Below are positions 1 through 5,693 of a stretch of 5,693 nucleotides of DNA, piece by piece. The notes below the pieces were generated by a model. The model worked only from the letters and a program-made list of their open reading frames with translations, was not told the origin of the DNA and did no database searches. The position numbers and the translations under genes were made by a program. Numbering within the stretch: the first letter of the stretch is position 1; each line of letters opens with the position of its first letter. Origin of the DNA: Candidatus Dadabacteria bacterium (lineage in GTDB: Bacteria; Desulfobacterota_D; UBA1144; Nemesobacterales; UBA2774); the NCBI GenBank assembly GCA_030632765.1, contig DAOVUC010000119.1:1-5693 (forward strand), in the 5' to 3' direction.

Positions 1-1404
1 ACAATCTTAGCCCGATCGATTGGAACTAAAAACGTTGTGAATAACGAGGATAAAGAGCTTGAGAATTCTATTTCATCACTCCATGAGTTATACACAGAGA
101 TGCATGAAATAGAGGGCATGGAGGATGAATATTATGATGATTTACTTGCTTTTGGTGCAATGCTCCCAGTACTTGATGACATATCAAACAAGATAAGGAG
201 AATTGCAGAAGCTATAAACATTTTTCATAGAGATGAATACCGGAAGATGTTAGAAAATCGGATTACTCATACGAATAAAGTAGAAAAAATGAAGGCAAGG
301 TCTTTTTTTAGTATTGATAAACAGAGCTCAATTGCGGGAATCAAAACTGTTGTAATCTTCTTGTTGCTAATGTTTGGAGAGGTGACCATTGGTCTTCCAG
401 GTGGCGGCCAAGTGGTGTTTTTTGCAATTCTCTTTGGCGTGATTCCCAATCTAGGTCAAGCATATATGAAAAGCAAGTATGGAATACTCGGAGTCTTTTG
501 CGGGTTAGCCTTAAGCTTTCTCAGTTTGTTGTTGGTTGCTGTAGCTCCTCATTTTTTGGTTGTATTGTCCCTATATAGCTTTGGTACATTTATGGCGGCG
601 TATGTCGCCAGCAGCAGTAAGGATATATCAGCCGCTGGATTGCAAGCAGGCCTTTTATTTGCCTTTAGTATTATAATAACAAAAGGTCCCGCTATAGATA
701 TTCATGACCCATTTACAAGGTTTTTGGCGCTTTTCTCTGCTGTATTTATAGGTCTGATTGTCCAGCATATCCTATGGCCTATGAACCCTTATAAGTTGCT
801 AAAGCAAAAAATCTCAAAATCAATAGATTTTTCTGGTCGAATTATTTCCAAGCTCGTAATGCTTGATATAAAAGATAGGGATAATGTGGACCATCTGGTT
901 CTTCCATTAGCGGCCTCATTGCCGACTAGCACATCACTTCTTCATGATGCGGAATACATAATACGTCAGGATGAGCTTCACGCTGAGCAGTTCATTCATA
1001 TTATAGAGTCTATAGAGAAAATGTATGCTGACATTGAGACCTTAAAAAGGACTATATATGAAAACATGGACAGTGAGCTTGTCCATCTATACTTAGACAG
1101 TATGAAACCTTTTTACAAAAGGATCTGCAGCGTTTTTGATGAAGTATCAAATCAATTTAATTCAGGAAATGATGTTACAGTGGAAATAACATCTATAATT
1201 GAGGAAATTAAGATGCATAGGATAGAGTTTAGAGAATCCGGAGCTTGGCGTTCTTTTCAGCCTGAAGATATAGAACAATCTGTTCTGATTGGAACCAGTA
1301 TAGACAGCTTGCTTGAATCCTTAAGTGAAATATCTCTAGCAGTAGGTGAGATTAATCAAGCGAAGATGAATTCAAACACAATTTTAATGACTAAAGAGGC
1401 TTAG
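1..1404 (+). CDS. FUSC-family (AaeB/MdtO-like) efflux transporter, C-terminal part, 5' end outside window
   Basis: The frame is open from base 1 (reads T-I-L-A-R-S-I-G...), giving 467 visible residues. The GTG at 37 is therefore very unlikely to be the true start; the gene begins left of the window. Visible layout: a soluble acidic helical stretch (residues ~13-110), a cluster of about five to six hydrophobic segments (~115-265) containing GLPGGGQ, a Ser-rich turn and an HILWPMNP motif that closes the membrane part, then a ~200-residue helical cytoplasmic tail. This matches the second half of FUSC proteins, which are usually ~650-700 residues with two membrane/soluble halves. Family members sit in the inner membrane and export aromatic acids or drugs together with a HlyD-type fusion protein and an outer-membrane channel. 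A fragment of such a fusion protein lies at 3336-3644. The substrate cannot be told from sequence. Family call fairly sure; subfamily (AaeB versus MdtO) not resolved. Confidence 0.8.
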   Translation, partial: TILARSIGTKNVVNNEDKELENSISSLHELYTEMHEIEGMEDEYYDDLLAFGAMLPVLDDISNKIRRIAEAINIFHRDEYRKMLENRITHTNKVEKMKARSFFSIDKQSSIAGIKTVVIFLLLMFGEVTIGLPGGGQVVFFAILFGVIPNLGQAYMKSKYGILGVFCGLALSFLSLLLVAVAPHFLVVLSLYSFGTFMAAYVASSSKDISAAGLQAGLLFAFSIIITKGPAIDIHDPFTRFLALFSAVFIGLIVQHILWPMNPYKLLKQKISKSIDFSGRIISKLVMLDIKDRDNVDHLVLPLAASLPTSTSLLHDAEYIIRQDELHAEQFIHIIESIEKMYADIETLKRTIYENMDSELVHLYLDSMKPFYKRICSVFDEVSNQFNSGNDVTVEITSIIEEIKMHRIEFRESGAWRSFQPEDIEQSVLIGTSIDSLLESLSEISLAVGEINQAKMNSNTILMTKEA

Positions 1405-1411
1405 CGTTTCC

Positions 1412-1440
1412 TGTACAAAACGCACTAACTTTTATATAAT
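1412..1440 (+). promoter_or_regulatory. Sigma70-like promoter upstream of the CPA1 antiporter gene
   Basis: A perfect TATAAT lies at 1435-1440, and TGTACA (4 of 6 matches to TTGACA) lies at 1412-1417, exactly 17 bp apart. It starts 8 bp after the FUSC stop codon, so the antiporter probably has its own transcript. Initiation would be expected near 1447, giving a leader of about 54 nt. Assigned by consensus only. Confidence 0.55.
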
Positions 1441-1500
1441 GTCTGTTTACTATTCTATAAAGGCGGGCTAAGGAACTAAAGTAATTTCATATTAGATTAT

Positions 1501-2766
1501 ATGAGTCTTTTTACCGTTTTCGCGATAGTAATAACACTTACGGCAATCTTCAGTTATTTGAATGAAGTCTATATCAAGCTCCCCGGTAGTATCGGGATTA
1601 TGCTTGCCTCTCTTATTTCCTCTATTGTTTTCATCGTTCTTAGTTTTATCGGGTTTGGTCACACCCAATGGGCGACAGACCTCATTATAGCTGCTGATTT
1701 CGATCATCTGTTTATGAACGGTATGCTGAGTTTCCTTTTATTTGCCGCGGCATCGAGGGTAGATATTGGGAAATTAAGGGAATACAAGTGGACCATCGCA
1801 TACCTGGCAACAGTTGGGATAGTTATATCTTCCTTATTTATAGGCTTTTCAATGCATTGGCTCTTGGCGAAGCTAGGCGTTAATCTGCCGATCGTTTATG
1901 CGATTCTCTTCGGAGCTATTATCTCTCCTATAGATGCCGTTGTGGTAATTAGAATCTTAAAGCGGGTTGATGCGGGTAATACCATGGAAACAATTCTTAC
2001 TGGGGAATCGCTGTTTAATGATGCTGCAGCTGTAGTGCTATTCGTGTTGTTGTTAAAGATAGCATCAGGAGGTACATCCATGAGCGGGCTTGAAATAGGT
2101 GAGTTTTTCTTGAGGGAAGCTCTAGGTGGCCTGTTAGTAGGGCTTATATTGGGTTATACAGCACATTTCATGATAGTGAGAATAATCTATGAAGGGTCGG
2201 ATAATCATATTGTAATTATACTAATAACTTTAGCTTTGGTTTCAGGAGGATATGCCCTTGCCCAACTATTAGGAGTATCAGGTCCGTTGACCAGTGTTAT
2301 CGCAGGGTTGTTTCTGGCTAGAAGTAGAAAAGATGCAATTGGCATCAAACACAAACATAGCCGCTATGTTCGTGATTTTTGGGAAGTTATCGATGAAGCC
2401 TTAAATGCGGTGTTATTTGTATTAATAGGACTTGAAGTACTAGTGCTCAATTTCGAAATTACCTATATTATAGGGTGCGTTTTCGTGATACCGCTTATCA
2501 TAGTGGCAAGGTATATAAGCGTTGAATTTCCCTTGATATTCTTAAGATTTTTTAGGAGTATACCCTCTCTTAAGGGACTTATTATGACTTGGAGCGGAAT
2601 AAGAGGCGGGGTTTCAATTGCGCTGGCCCTATCGCTCCCCGATGATTCTCCCAGGGATATAATTTTAGTACTCACTTACGTAGTGGTGGTTTTTTCTATA
2701 CTGATTCAGGGGCTTACGTTGGGACCCGCAGTTAAATGGTATAAAGATAAGACCTCTATAGATTAG
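1501..2766 (+). CDS. CPA1-family Na+(K+)/H+ antiporter, NhaP-like
   Basis: Complete 421-residue inner-membrane protein, about 12-13 hydrophobic segments, typical length for bacterial CPA1 antiporters lacking a long C-terminal regulatory tail. These exchange cytoplasmic Na+ or K+ for H+ in pH and salt homeostasis. Family marks seen: an N-terminal helix followed by YIKLPGSIGIML (24-35); SPIDAVVV (142-149), equivalent to the usual S/T-P-T-D-P motif with the ion-site Asp kept at D145; GESLFNDAAAVV (168-179) with the N173-D174 pair; FWEVIDEALNAVLFVLIGLE (293-312); and WSGIRGGVSIALALSLP (364-380). The SPIDA and FNDAAA variants differ from the commoner SPTDP and FNDG forms but retain the charged residues. 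Start: ATG 1501 is the first usable codon after an in-frame stop at 1477-1479, and its N-terminus fits the family. No Shine-Dalgarno stands at normal distance (AGGA lies 26 nt upstream). Cation specificity cannot be read from sequence. Confidence 0.92.
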   Translation: MSLFTVFAIVITLTAIFSYLNEVYIKLPGSIGIMLASLISSIVFIVLSFIGFGHTQWATDLIIAADFDHLFMNGMLSFLLFAAASRVDIGKLREYKWTIAYLATVGIVISSLFIGFSMHWLLAKLGVNLPIVYAILFGAIISPIDAVVVIRILKRVDAGNTMETILTGESLFNDAAAVVLFVLLLKIASGGTSMSGLEIGEFFLREALGGLLVGLILGYTAHFMIVRIIYEGSDNHIVIILITLALVSGGYALAQLLGVSGPLTSVIAGLFLARSRKDAIGIKHKHSRYVRDFWEVIDEALNAVLFVLIGLEVLVLNFEITYIIGCVFVIPLIIVARYISVEFPLIFLRFFRSIPSLKGLIMTWSGIRGGVSIALALSLPDDSPRDIILVLTYVVVVFSILIQGLTLGPAVKWYKDKTSID

Positions 2767-2860
2767 ATGTTCTATTCTCATAATTAGAATGTTAGGTTAT
2801 CTTAACTAATAAGTGCCAAATGAATTGCCAATAGCTTGTAGATATTAATCCCTGACAATT

Positions 2861-2867
2861 AAAGGAG
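2861..2867 (+). promoter_or_regulatory. Ribosome binding site deciding the lipoprotein start
   Basis: AAAGGAG is a strong Shine-Dalgarno core. It ends only 1 nt before the ATG at 2869 but 7 nt before the ATG at 2875. The second ATG is therefore the favoured start, and the protein loses two residues (Met-Lys) relative to the longest reading frame. Confidence 0.7.
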
Positions 2868-2874
2868 AATGAAA

Positions 2875-3273
2875 ATGATTAGAAAACTAAATCTATTTTT
2901 TGTATTATTTTTATCGATAACAGTTGTGGGATGTGCAACTATTCAAGCCAATAAAACTCAGGAGCAAGAACAACTATTAAGCGCTGCAGGTTTTACAATG
3001 GTTCCTGCCACAACACCTGCAGAGCTCGAAAACCTTAACACCCTTACACCTCATAAGGTTCTATTTAGTGTAAAGGACAATAAACCGCTTTACTGGTACG
3101 CCGATCCAACTAATTGCAGATGTGTATATACCGGCGATCAACAGACCTATCAACGTTACGAAAGGCTTTTAACCCAGTCGCAAATTGCAAATGAAGTAGA
3201 GGACGCCGCTATTAGTAATGAGGTTGATGAAGCTAACATGTGGGGATGGATGGGCGGTCCCTGGGGTTGGTAG
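2875..3273 (+). CDS. Small lipoprotein with CxC motif and Trp/Gly-rich C-terminus, function unknown
   Basis: 132 residues from ATG 2875 (the longest frame starts at 2869). The N-terminus is a lipoprotein signal peptide: basic MIRK, a hydrophobic core, then the lipobox VVGC with the lipidated Cys at residue 20. Residue +2 is Ala, not Asp, which under the enterobacterial Lol rule favours the outer membrane. The mature part (~113 residues) has a Gln/Glu-rich start, a VPATTPAELENL stretch, then PLYWYADPTNCRCVYTG (71-87) with C81 and C83, a YQRYERL segment, an acidic helix, and a tail with four Trp in the last ten residues (W123, W125, W130, W132). From memory, small lipoproteins with a similar ADP-x-x-C-x-C-x-Y-x-G block and Trp-rich end exist in other proteobacteria without assigned function; I could not verify this. 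It lies between antiporter and fusion-protein genes, 108 bp after the former. An envelope role near efflux parts is only inference. Confidence 0.75.
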   Translation: MIRKLNLFFVLFLSITVVGCATIQANKTQEQEQLLSAAGFTMVPATTPAELENLNTLTPHKVLFSVKDNKPLYWYADPTNCRCVYTGDQQTYQRYERLLTQSQIANEVEDAAISNEVDEANMWGWMGGPWGW

Positions 3274-3335
3274 AGTTATAGAATTCTTGTTGTTGAAAAT
3301 TAAGAAAATCTAATCTTGTTTTTCTCAATAAGTTT

Positions 3336-3644
3336 ATGAGCAGATTAAAATCGAAGATTCGGAATATTCAATTCACCGCGAAATTCCGGATAATTTTCAT
3401 AATATCGCTGATTATTCTCTTAATCTTCTACTACGCTCTTCTTGACCGTTACACTCCATATACGGGAGATGCATATATTCAGACTTATGTTGTACAGGTT
3501 GCCCCTCAAGTAGAGGGCAGAGTTGTTGGTGTTTATGTCGAGAATAATCAATACGTCAAGAATAATCAATACATAGAACAGAGCGAGAAGCTGTTTAGTC
3601 TAGATCCCAGACCCTATAGATGCATGGTGAACTATATTTATTAA
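3336..3644 (+). CDS. Truncated HlyD/EmrA-type membrane-fusion protein (N-terminal fragment, probable pseudogene)
   Basis: 102 residues. A basic N-terminus is followed by one membrane anchor (~19-35), then RYTPYTGDAYIQTYVVQVAPQ (first part 39-57) and VEGRVVGVYVEN (59-70), the standard start of HlyD/EmrA/AaeA periplasmic adaptors, then LFSLDPRPY (86-94), the end of the first half of the biotinyl-lipoyl-like domain. Family members are usually ~300-400 residues and continue into a coiled-coil hairpin, the second lipoyl half and a beta-barrel. Here a TAA at 3642 follows only eight residues after DPRPY, and no remaining family sequence is seen in the other plus frames before the opposing gene begins at 3666. 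The missing two-thirds are therefore not a simple frameshift but a deletion, a rearrangement or an assembly join. An in-frame duplication lies at residues 69-80. ATG 3336 has no clear Shine-Dalgarno. The intact ancestor would have been the natural partner of the FUSC protein upstream. Unlikely to be functional. Confidence 0.8.
   Translation: MSRLKSKIRNIQFTAKFRIIFIISLIILLIFYYALLDRYTPYTGDAYIQTYVVQVAPQVEGRVVGVYVENNQYVKNNQYIEQSEKLFSLDPRPYRCMVNYIY
3540..3575 (+). repeat. 18-bp tandem duplication inside the fusion-protein fragment
   Basis: Two adjacent 18-bp units (3540-3557 and 3558-3575) share an identical 14-base core, AGAATAATCAATAC, at 3541-3554 and 3559-3572. They are in frame and encode ENNQYV followed by KNNQYI. 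Family members normally have a single copy (N-N-Q-Y-V-K-K-G-x-x-L-F), so the spacing to LFSLDPRPY is six residues longer than expected. Confidence 0.75.
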
Positions 3645-3665
3645 TTCTGCTAAGTGTCAGTCCTA

Positions 3666-4355
3666 TCAAATATACTTAAAAATAGTCCATAATATTTTAT
3701 ACCCGGCTTTTATACTACCGCTTAGTGTGCCGGCAATTTTAGAGACGCCGATTCGCTTTCGGTAACTAACAGGAACTTCAGCACATTTAAACTTTTCTTT
3801 AGCAGCTTTTACCTGCATCTCCACAGTCCATCCGTATGTGGTGTCTGTCATGTTAAGTTGAAGGAGTTTGTCGAACTTAATCGCTCTAAAAGGTCCGAGA
3901 TCGGTAAATTTCATTCCGTAAAGTAATCTGATTAATGTGATTGCGAGCCAATTACCAAATACCTGCTGAGGGAGTAGGGCGCCTTTCTCAGAATTGCCGG
4001 TAGTTCGCGATCCTATGACCATATCCAGATCATCTTTAATAATAGGTCTTACAAGCGCTCTCATTTCTTCTGGATAATCAGAGTAGTCTCCATCCAAAAA
4101 GACGATAATATCGGGGCGGTCTTTTTTGTCCTTTGCATATTGAATTCCCCTAAGGCACGCATAACCATATCCCCGGCGGACCTCATTGATAACTGTAGCT
4201 CCAGCGGACGTGGCGTTTGCCGCAGTTCCATCGGTCGAATTATTATTTATAACTACAACTTCGCTTACAAGTTCTTTTGGAATGTTGTTTATGACTTTAC
4301 CGATAGACTGTTCTTCATTGAATGCGGGGATTATTACTAGAATTCTTGGGGTCAT
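3666..4355 (-). CDS. GT2-family glycosyltransferase, dolichyl/polyprenyl-phosphate sugar synthase-like
   Basis: Complete 229-residue protein with a GT-A fold signature of the DPM/DPG-synthase-like branch of GT2: VIIPAFNEEQSIG (7-19), VVVINNNSTDGTA (33-45, nucleotide-binding Asp at 42), FLDGDYSD (86-93) as the metal-binding DxD, VIGSR (113-117), QVFGNWLA (131-138), TDLGPFRAI (151-159), YGWTVEMQVKA (174-184) and EVPVSYRKRIGVSKI (193-207). Such enzymes transfer a sugar from a nucleotide donor, often to a polyprenyl phosphate, at the cytoplasmic face of the membrane; donor and acceptor cannot be read here. There is no C-terminal pair of membrane helices, so this is the short soluble form, and its C-terminus (SIKAGYKILWTIFKY) looks intact. 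ATG 4355 is the first standard start codon after an in-frame stop about 60 bases upstream; the ribosome site is weak. It follows the Fe-S gene by 88 bp on the same strand with no obvious functional link. Confidence 0.88.
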   Translation of the reverse strand: MTPRILVIIPAFNEEQSIGKVINNIPKELVSEVVVINNNSTDGTAANATSAGATVINEVRRGYGYACLRGIQYAKDKKDRPDIIVFLDGDYSDYPEEMRALVRPIIKDDLDMVIGSRTTGNSEKGALLPQQVFGNWLAITLIRLLYGMKFTDLGPFRAIKFDKLLQLNMTDTTYGWTVEMQVKAAKEKFKCAEVPVSYRKRIGVSKIAGTLSGSIKAGYKILWTIFKYI

Positions 4356-4443
4356 AGGGTTAATAAATTCCGGATTTGTTTTAATAGTACCTGCGTTATG
4401 AGGTAATAGAAATTAGAATAATAAAGTCTATGTCTGTTATATC

Positions 4444-5693
4444 TTACTTAGAAATATACTCTCTCATAATGACAGGAGAGGCAGCTAAGCCATCGATCTT
4501 AATTACTTCACCTGTTCTGTCTACCTGACCGAACTGAAGAACGCCTGTCGGGCAGGACTGAACACATGCGCTGCAGCGTACGCATTCGGGGTCGTCCATC
4601 GGAAGCCCTTTATTGGCAAAGTTCATAATATCTATTCCCTGATGGCAAACGGATGTGCAAACGTTACAAGAAATGCATTTCTTTTTATTAGAGATGATCC
4701 TGAAACGGCTAAATCTTGCATATATATGCATCAGTGCCGCCAATGGACACATGAACCTGCACCACACTCTTCCGCTGTACCAAAAGTATAGGCCATATCC
4801 TATAATTCCGGCAAATATCAGATCCACTACCCATTTGTAATTAAGCTGTATCCCAAAAGGTTTCCAATCGTAGAGCATGCCAGTATATATGCCGTTTAGG
4901 GTTTGCCCGATTGCGGTATTCGGCACTGACCAGCTGACTACTCTGGCTATTAGGATAATAAACGCTATCACGAGAATCGCTTGCCCTATCATATTTACCC
5001 GGTTCCATTTAGCGCCGTGAGGCATTTTGTGGCGATGTGTATCTCCCAGAGTCTCAGCCATAGCCCCACATGAACATATCCATCCGCAGTATGCGCCCTT
5101 ACCCCAGAAATAGATCATTGCCGGGATTATTACGAAGGTCTGAATTACGCTGATTACAAGCCATCCCCAAAGGGGTTGGTAACTAAAAACGTTCCAGATA
5201 AAAAGAGGCCAGGCTAGGATGAATCCGAACGCCCGCCAGTACTCGCGTCCGTGTCCGTAATTGGCCTCGGGAAATAGAGAGTTAACTACTGTGTTCATCA
5301 CACCTGAGTCAAAAACCCCATTGTGTCCAAGATACGGTAGTACGAAATATGGCAATAGAAATAGCGGTATTACTTGCACCAATGTAAGTGATATGGTTTG
5401 TATTGTAATATAGGGAGTCTTGCGTCGTCTAATCCTTAGAATCCCGAAAATTATAACGATTAAAGAATAGAGCAGTGAGTAATAGAAGCCCGGCTCTTCA
5501 AGGGTAATTGATGCTGTACCTAAAAGAGTCGACGGATCGTTGACCATCTGAGTAAAAGATCCGCCAATACTGTTAAAAAGAGGAGGAAGGTTATAAGGGA
5601 ACCACTGGTTTGCCTGAAAAAATTTCGTTAGTGAACCCCCGGCTTTCCAGTTGTAGATGAAAGTGAATATAAGAAGAGAAAGAACTAGTGCCG
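4444..5693 (-). CDS. NapH/NosR/CcoG-like polytopic membrane protein with two [4Fe-4S] sites, N-terminus outside window
   Basis: The frame stays open from the stop at 4444 to the right edge, giving 415 visible residues. The ATG at 5547 is internal: 48 more codons upstream encode a hydrophobic helix (ALVLSLLIFTFIY) and a loop. About six membrane segments are visible. Two membrane-edge Cys motifs typical of the NapH/NosR group are present: CGWICSCG (5065-5088) and CRFMCP (4744-4761). They are followed by two ferredoxin clusters: CISCNVCTSVC (cysteines from 4677 down to 4645) and CVRCSACVQSCP (from 4584 to about 4549). Both are CX2CX2CX3C; the first is followed by His instead of the usual Pro. 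Relatives pass electrons from quinol or a flavoprotein to periplasmic reductases or take part in oxidase or metal-centre assembly. Which partner applies here is unknown, since the upstream genes are not visible. The C-terminal ~35 residues after the last cluster hold no recognised motif. Confidence 0.85.
   Translation of the reverse strand, partial: ALVLSLLIFTFIYNWKAGGSLTKFFQANQWFPYNLPPLFNSIGGSFTQMVNDPSTLLGTASITLEEPGFYYSLLYSLIVIIFGILRIRRRKTPYITIQTISLTLVQVIPLFLLPYFVLPYLGHNGVFDSGVMNTVVNSLFPEANYGHGREYWRAFGFILAWPLFIWNVFSYQPLWGWLVISVIQTFVIIPAMIYFWGKGAYCGWICSCGAMAETLGDTHRHKMPHGAKWNRVNMIGQAILVIAFIILIARVVSWSVPNTAIGQTLNGIYTGMLYDWKPFGIQLNYKWVVDLIFAGIIGYGLYFWYSGRVWCRFMCPLAALMHIYARFSRFRIISNKKKCISCNVCTSVCHQGIDIMNFANKGLPMDDPECVRCSACVQSCPTGVLQFGQVDRTGEVIKIDGLAASPVIMREYISK

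Noticed and set aside
37..39. GTG as the start of the FUSC gene
   Set aside because: The frame is open to base 1 and the protein begins in the middle of the family, so the gene is simply cut by the window edge.
2825..2853. Possible promoter for the lipoprotein gene (TTGCCA at 2825-2830)
   Set aside because: No convincing -10 box lies at 16-18 bp spacing, so co-transcription with the antiporter remains equally possible.
2767..2868. Possible terminator or operator after the antiporter gene (short inverted repeats ATTCT/AGAAT at 2774-2790, and TTAG.TTA/TAACTAA at 2792-2809)
   Set aside because: The stems are 5-7 bp, nearly all A-T, one has a bulge, and no T-tract follows; this is expected by chance in AT-rich DNA.
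3302..3325. AGAAAA...TTTTCT hairpin between the lipoprotein and fusion-protein genes
   Set aside because: An A-T rich 6-bp stem with an 11-base loop is too weak to be a terminator.
4140..4401. Plus-strand reading frames opposite the glycosyltransferase, and other short frames overlapping the six genes
   Set aside because: They are antisense or out of frame to well-supported family members, and have no recognisable domains or ribosome sites.
4403..4430. Possible minus-strand promoter for the glycosyltransferase (TAGACT, 16 bp, TATTAC)
   Set aside because: Each box matches only 4 of 6 positions in AT-rich DNA, too weak to report as a feature.
24..5193. A 13-bp exact direct repeat, AACTAAAAACGTT, at 24-36 and 5181-5193
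   Set aside because: Both copies lie inside unrelated coding regions, and one 13-bp match in 5.7 kb is near chance expectation, so it is not treated as an attachment site or recombination repeat.
5545..5547. ATG as the start of the Fe-S membrane protein
   Set aside because: The frame remains open for 48 more codons to the right edge and encodes a further membrane helix and loop, so this Met is internal.

Overview
The window carries six protein genes in two convergent blocks, with both outer genes cut by the window edges. Base composition is moderately AT-rich (roughly 40% G+C by eye). A lipobox signal peptide, an inner-membrane FUSC-type exporter and a HlyD/EmrA-type membrane-fusion segment point to a Gram-negative (diderm) bacterium. 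ATA, AGA and AGG codons are common. I cannot assign a taxon from this; an uncultured or environmental lineage is possible. No tRNA, rRNA, CRISPR array, transposase or attachment site was seen, and no gap between genes exceeds about 110 bases.

Plus-strand block (1-3644): the C-terminal part of a FUSC-family exporter subunit (start lies left of the window), a complete CPA1-type Na+/H+ antiporter preceded by a good sigma70-like promoter, a small lipoprotein with a CxC motif and a Trp/Gly-rich tail, and the first ~100 residues of a HlyD/EmrA-type membrane-fusion protein that stops just where its coiled-coil hairpin should begin. FUSC pumps normally work with such fusion proteins, so the block looks like an envelope efflux/ion-transport cluster in which the fusion-protein gene is broken. 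The fragment also carries an 18-bp in-frame tandem duplication.

Minus-strand block (3666-5693): a NapH/NosR/CcoG-like polytopic membrane protein with two [4Fe-4S] ferredoxin-type cysteine sets (its N-terminus lies right of the window), followed 88 bp downstream by a complete GT2 glycosyltransferase of the dolichyl-phosphate-sugar-synthase-like type. Only 21 bp separate the end of the glycosyltransferase from the stop of the broken fusion-protein gene, so this convergent junction is the likely site of a rearrangement.

I found no clearly new biological system. The points most worth a second look are the truncated, internally duplicated fusion-protein gene and the small Cys/Trp lipoprotein beside the transporters.
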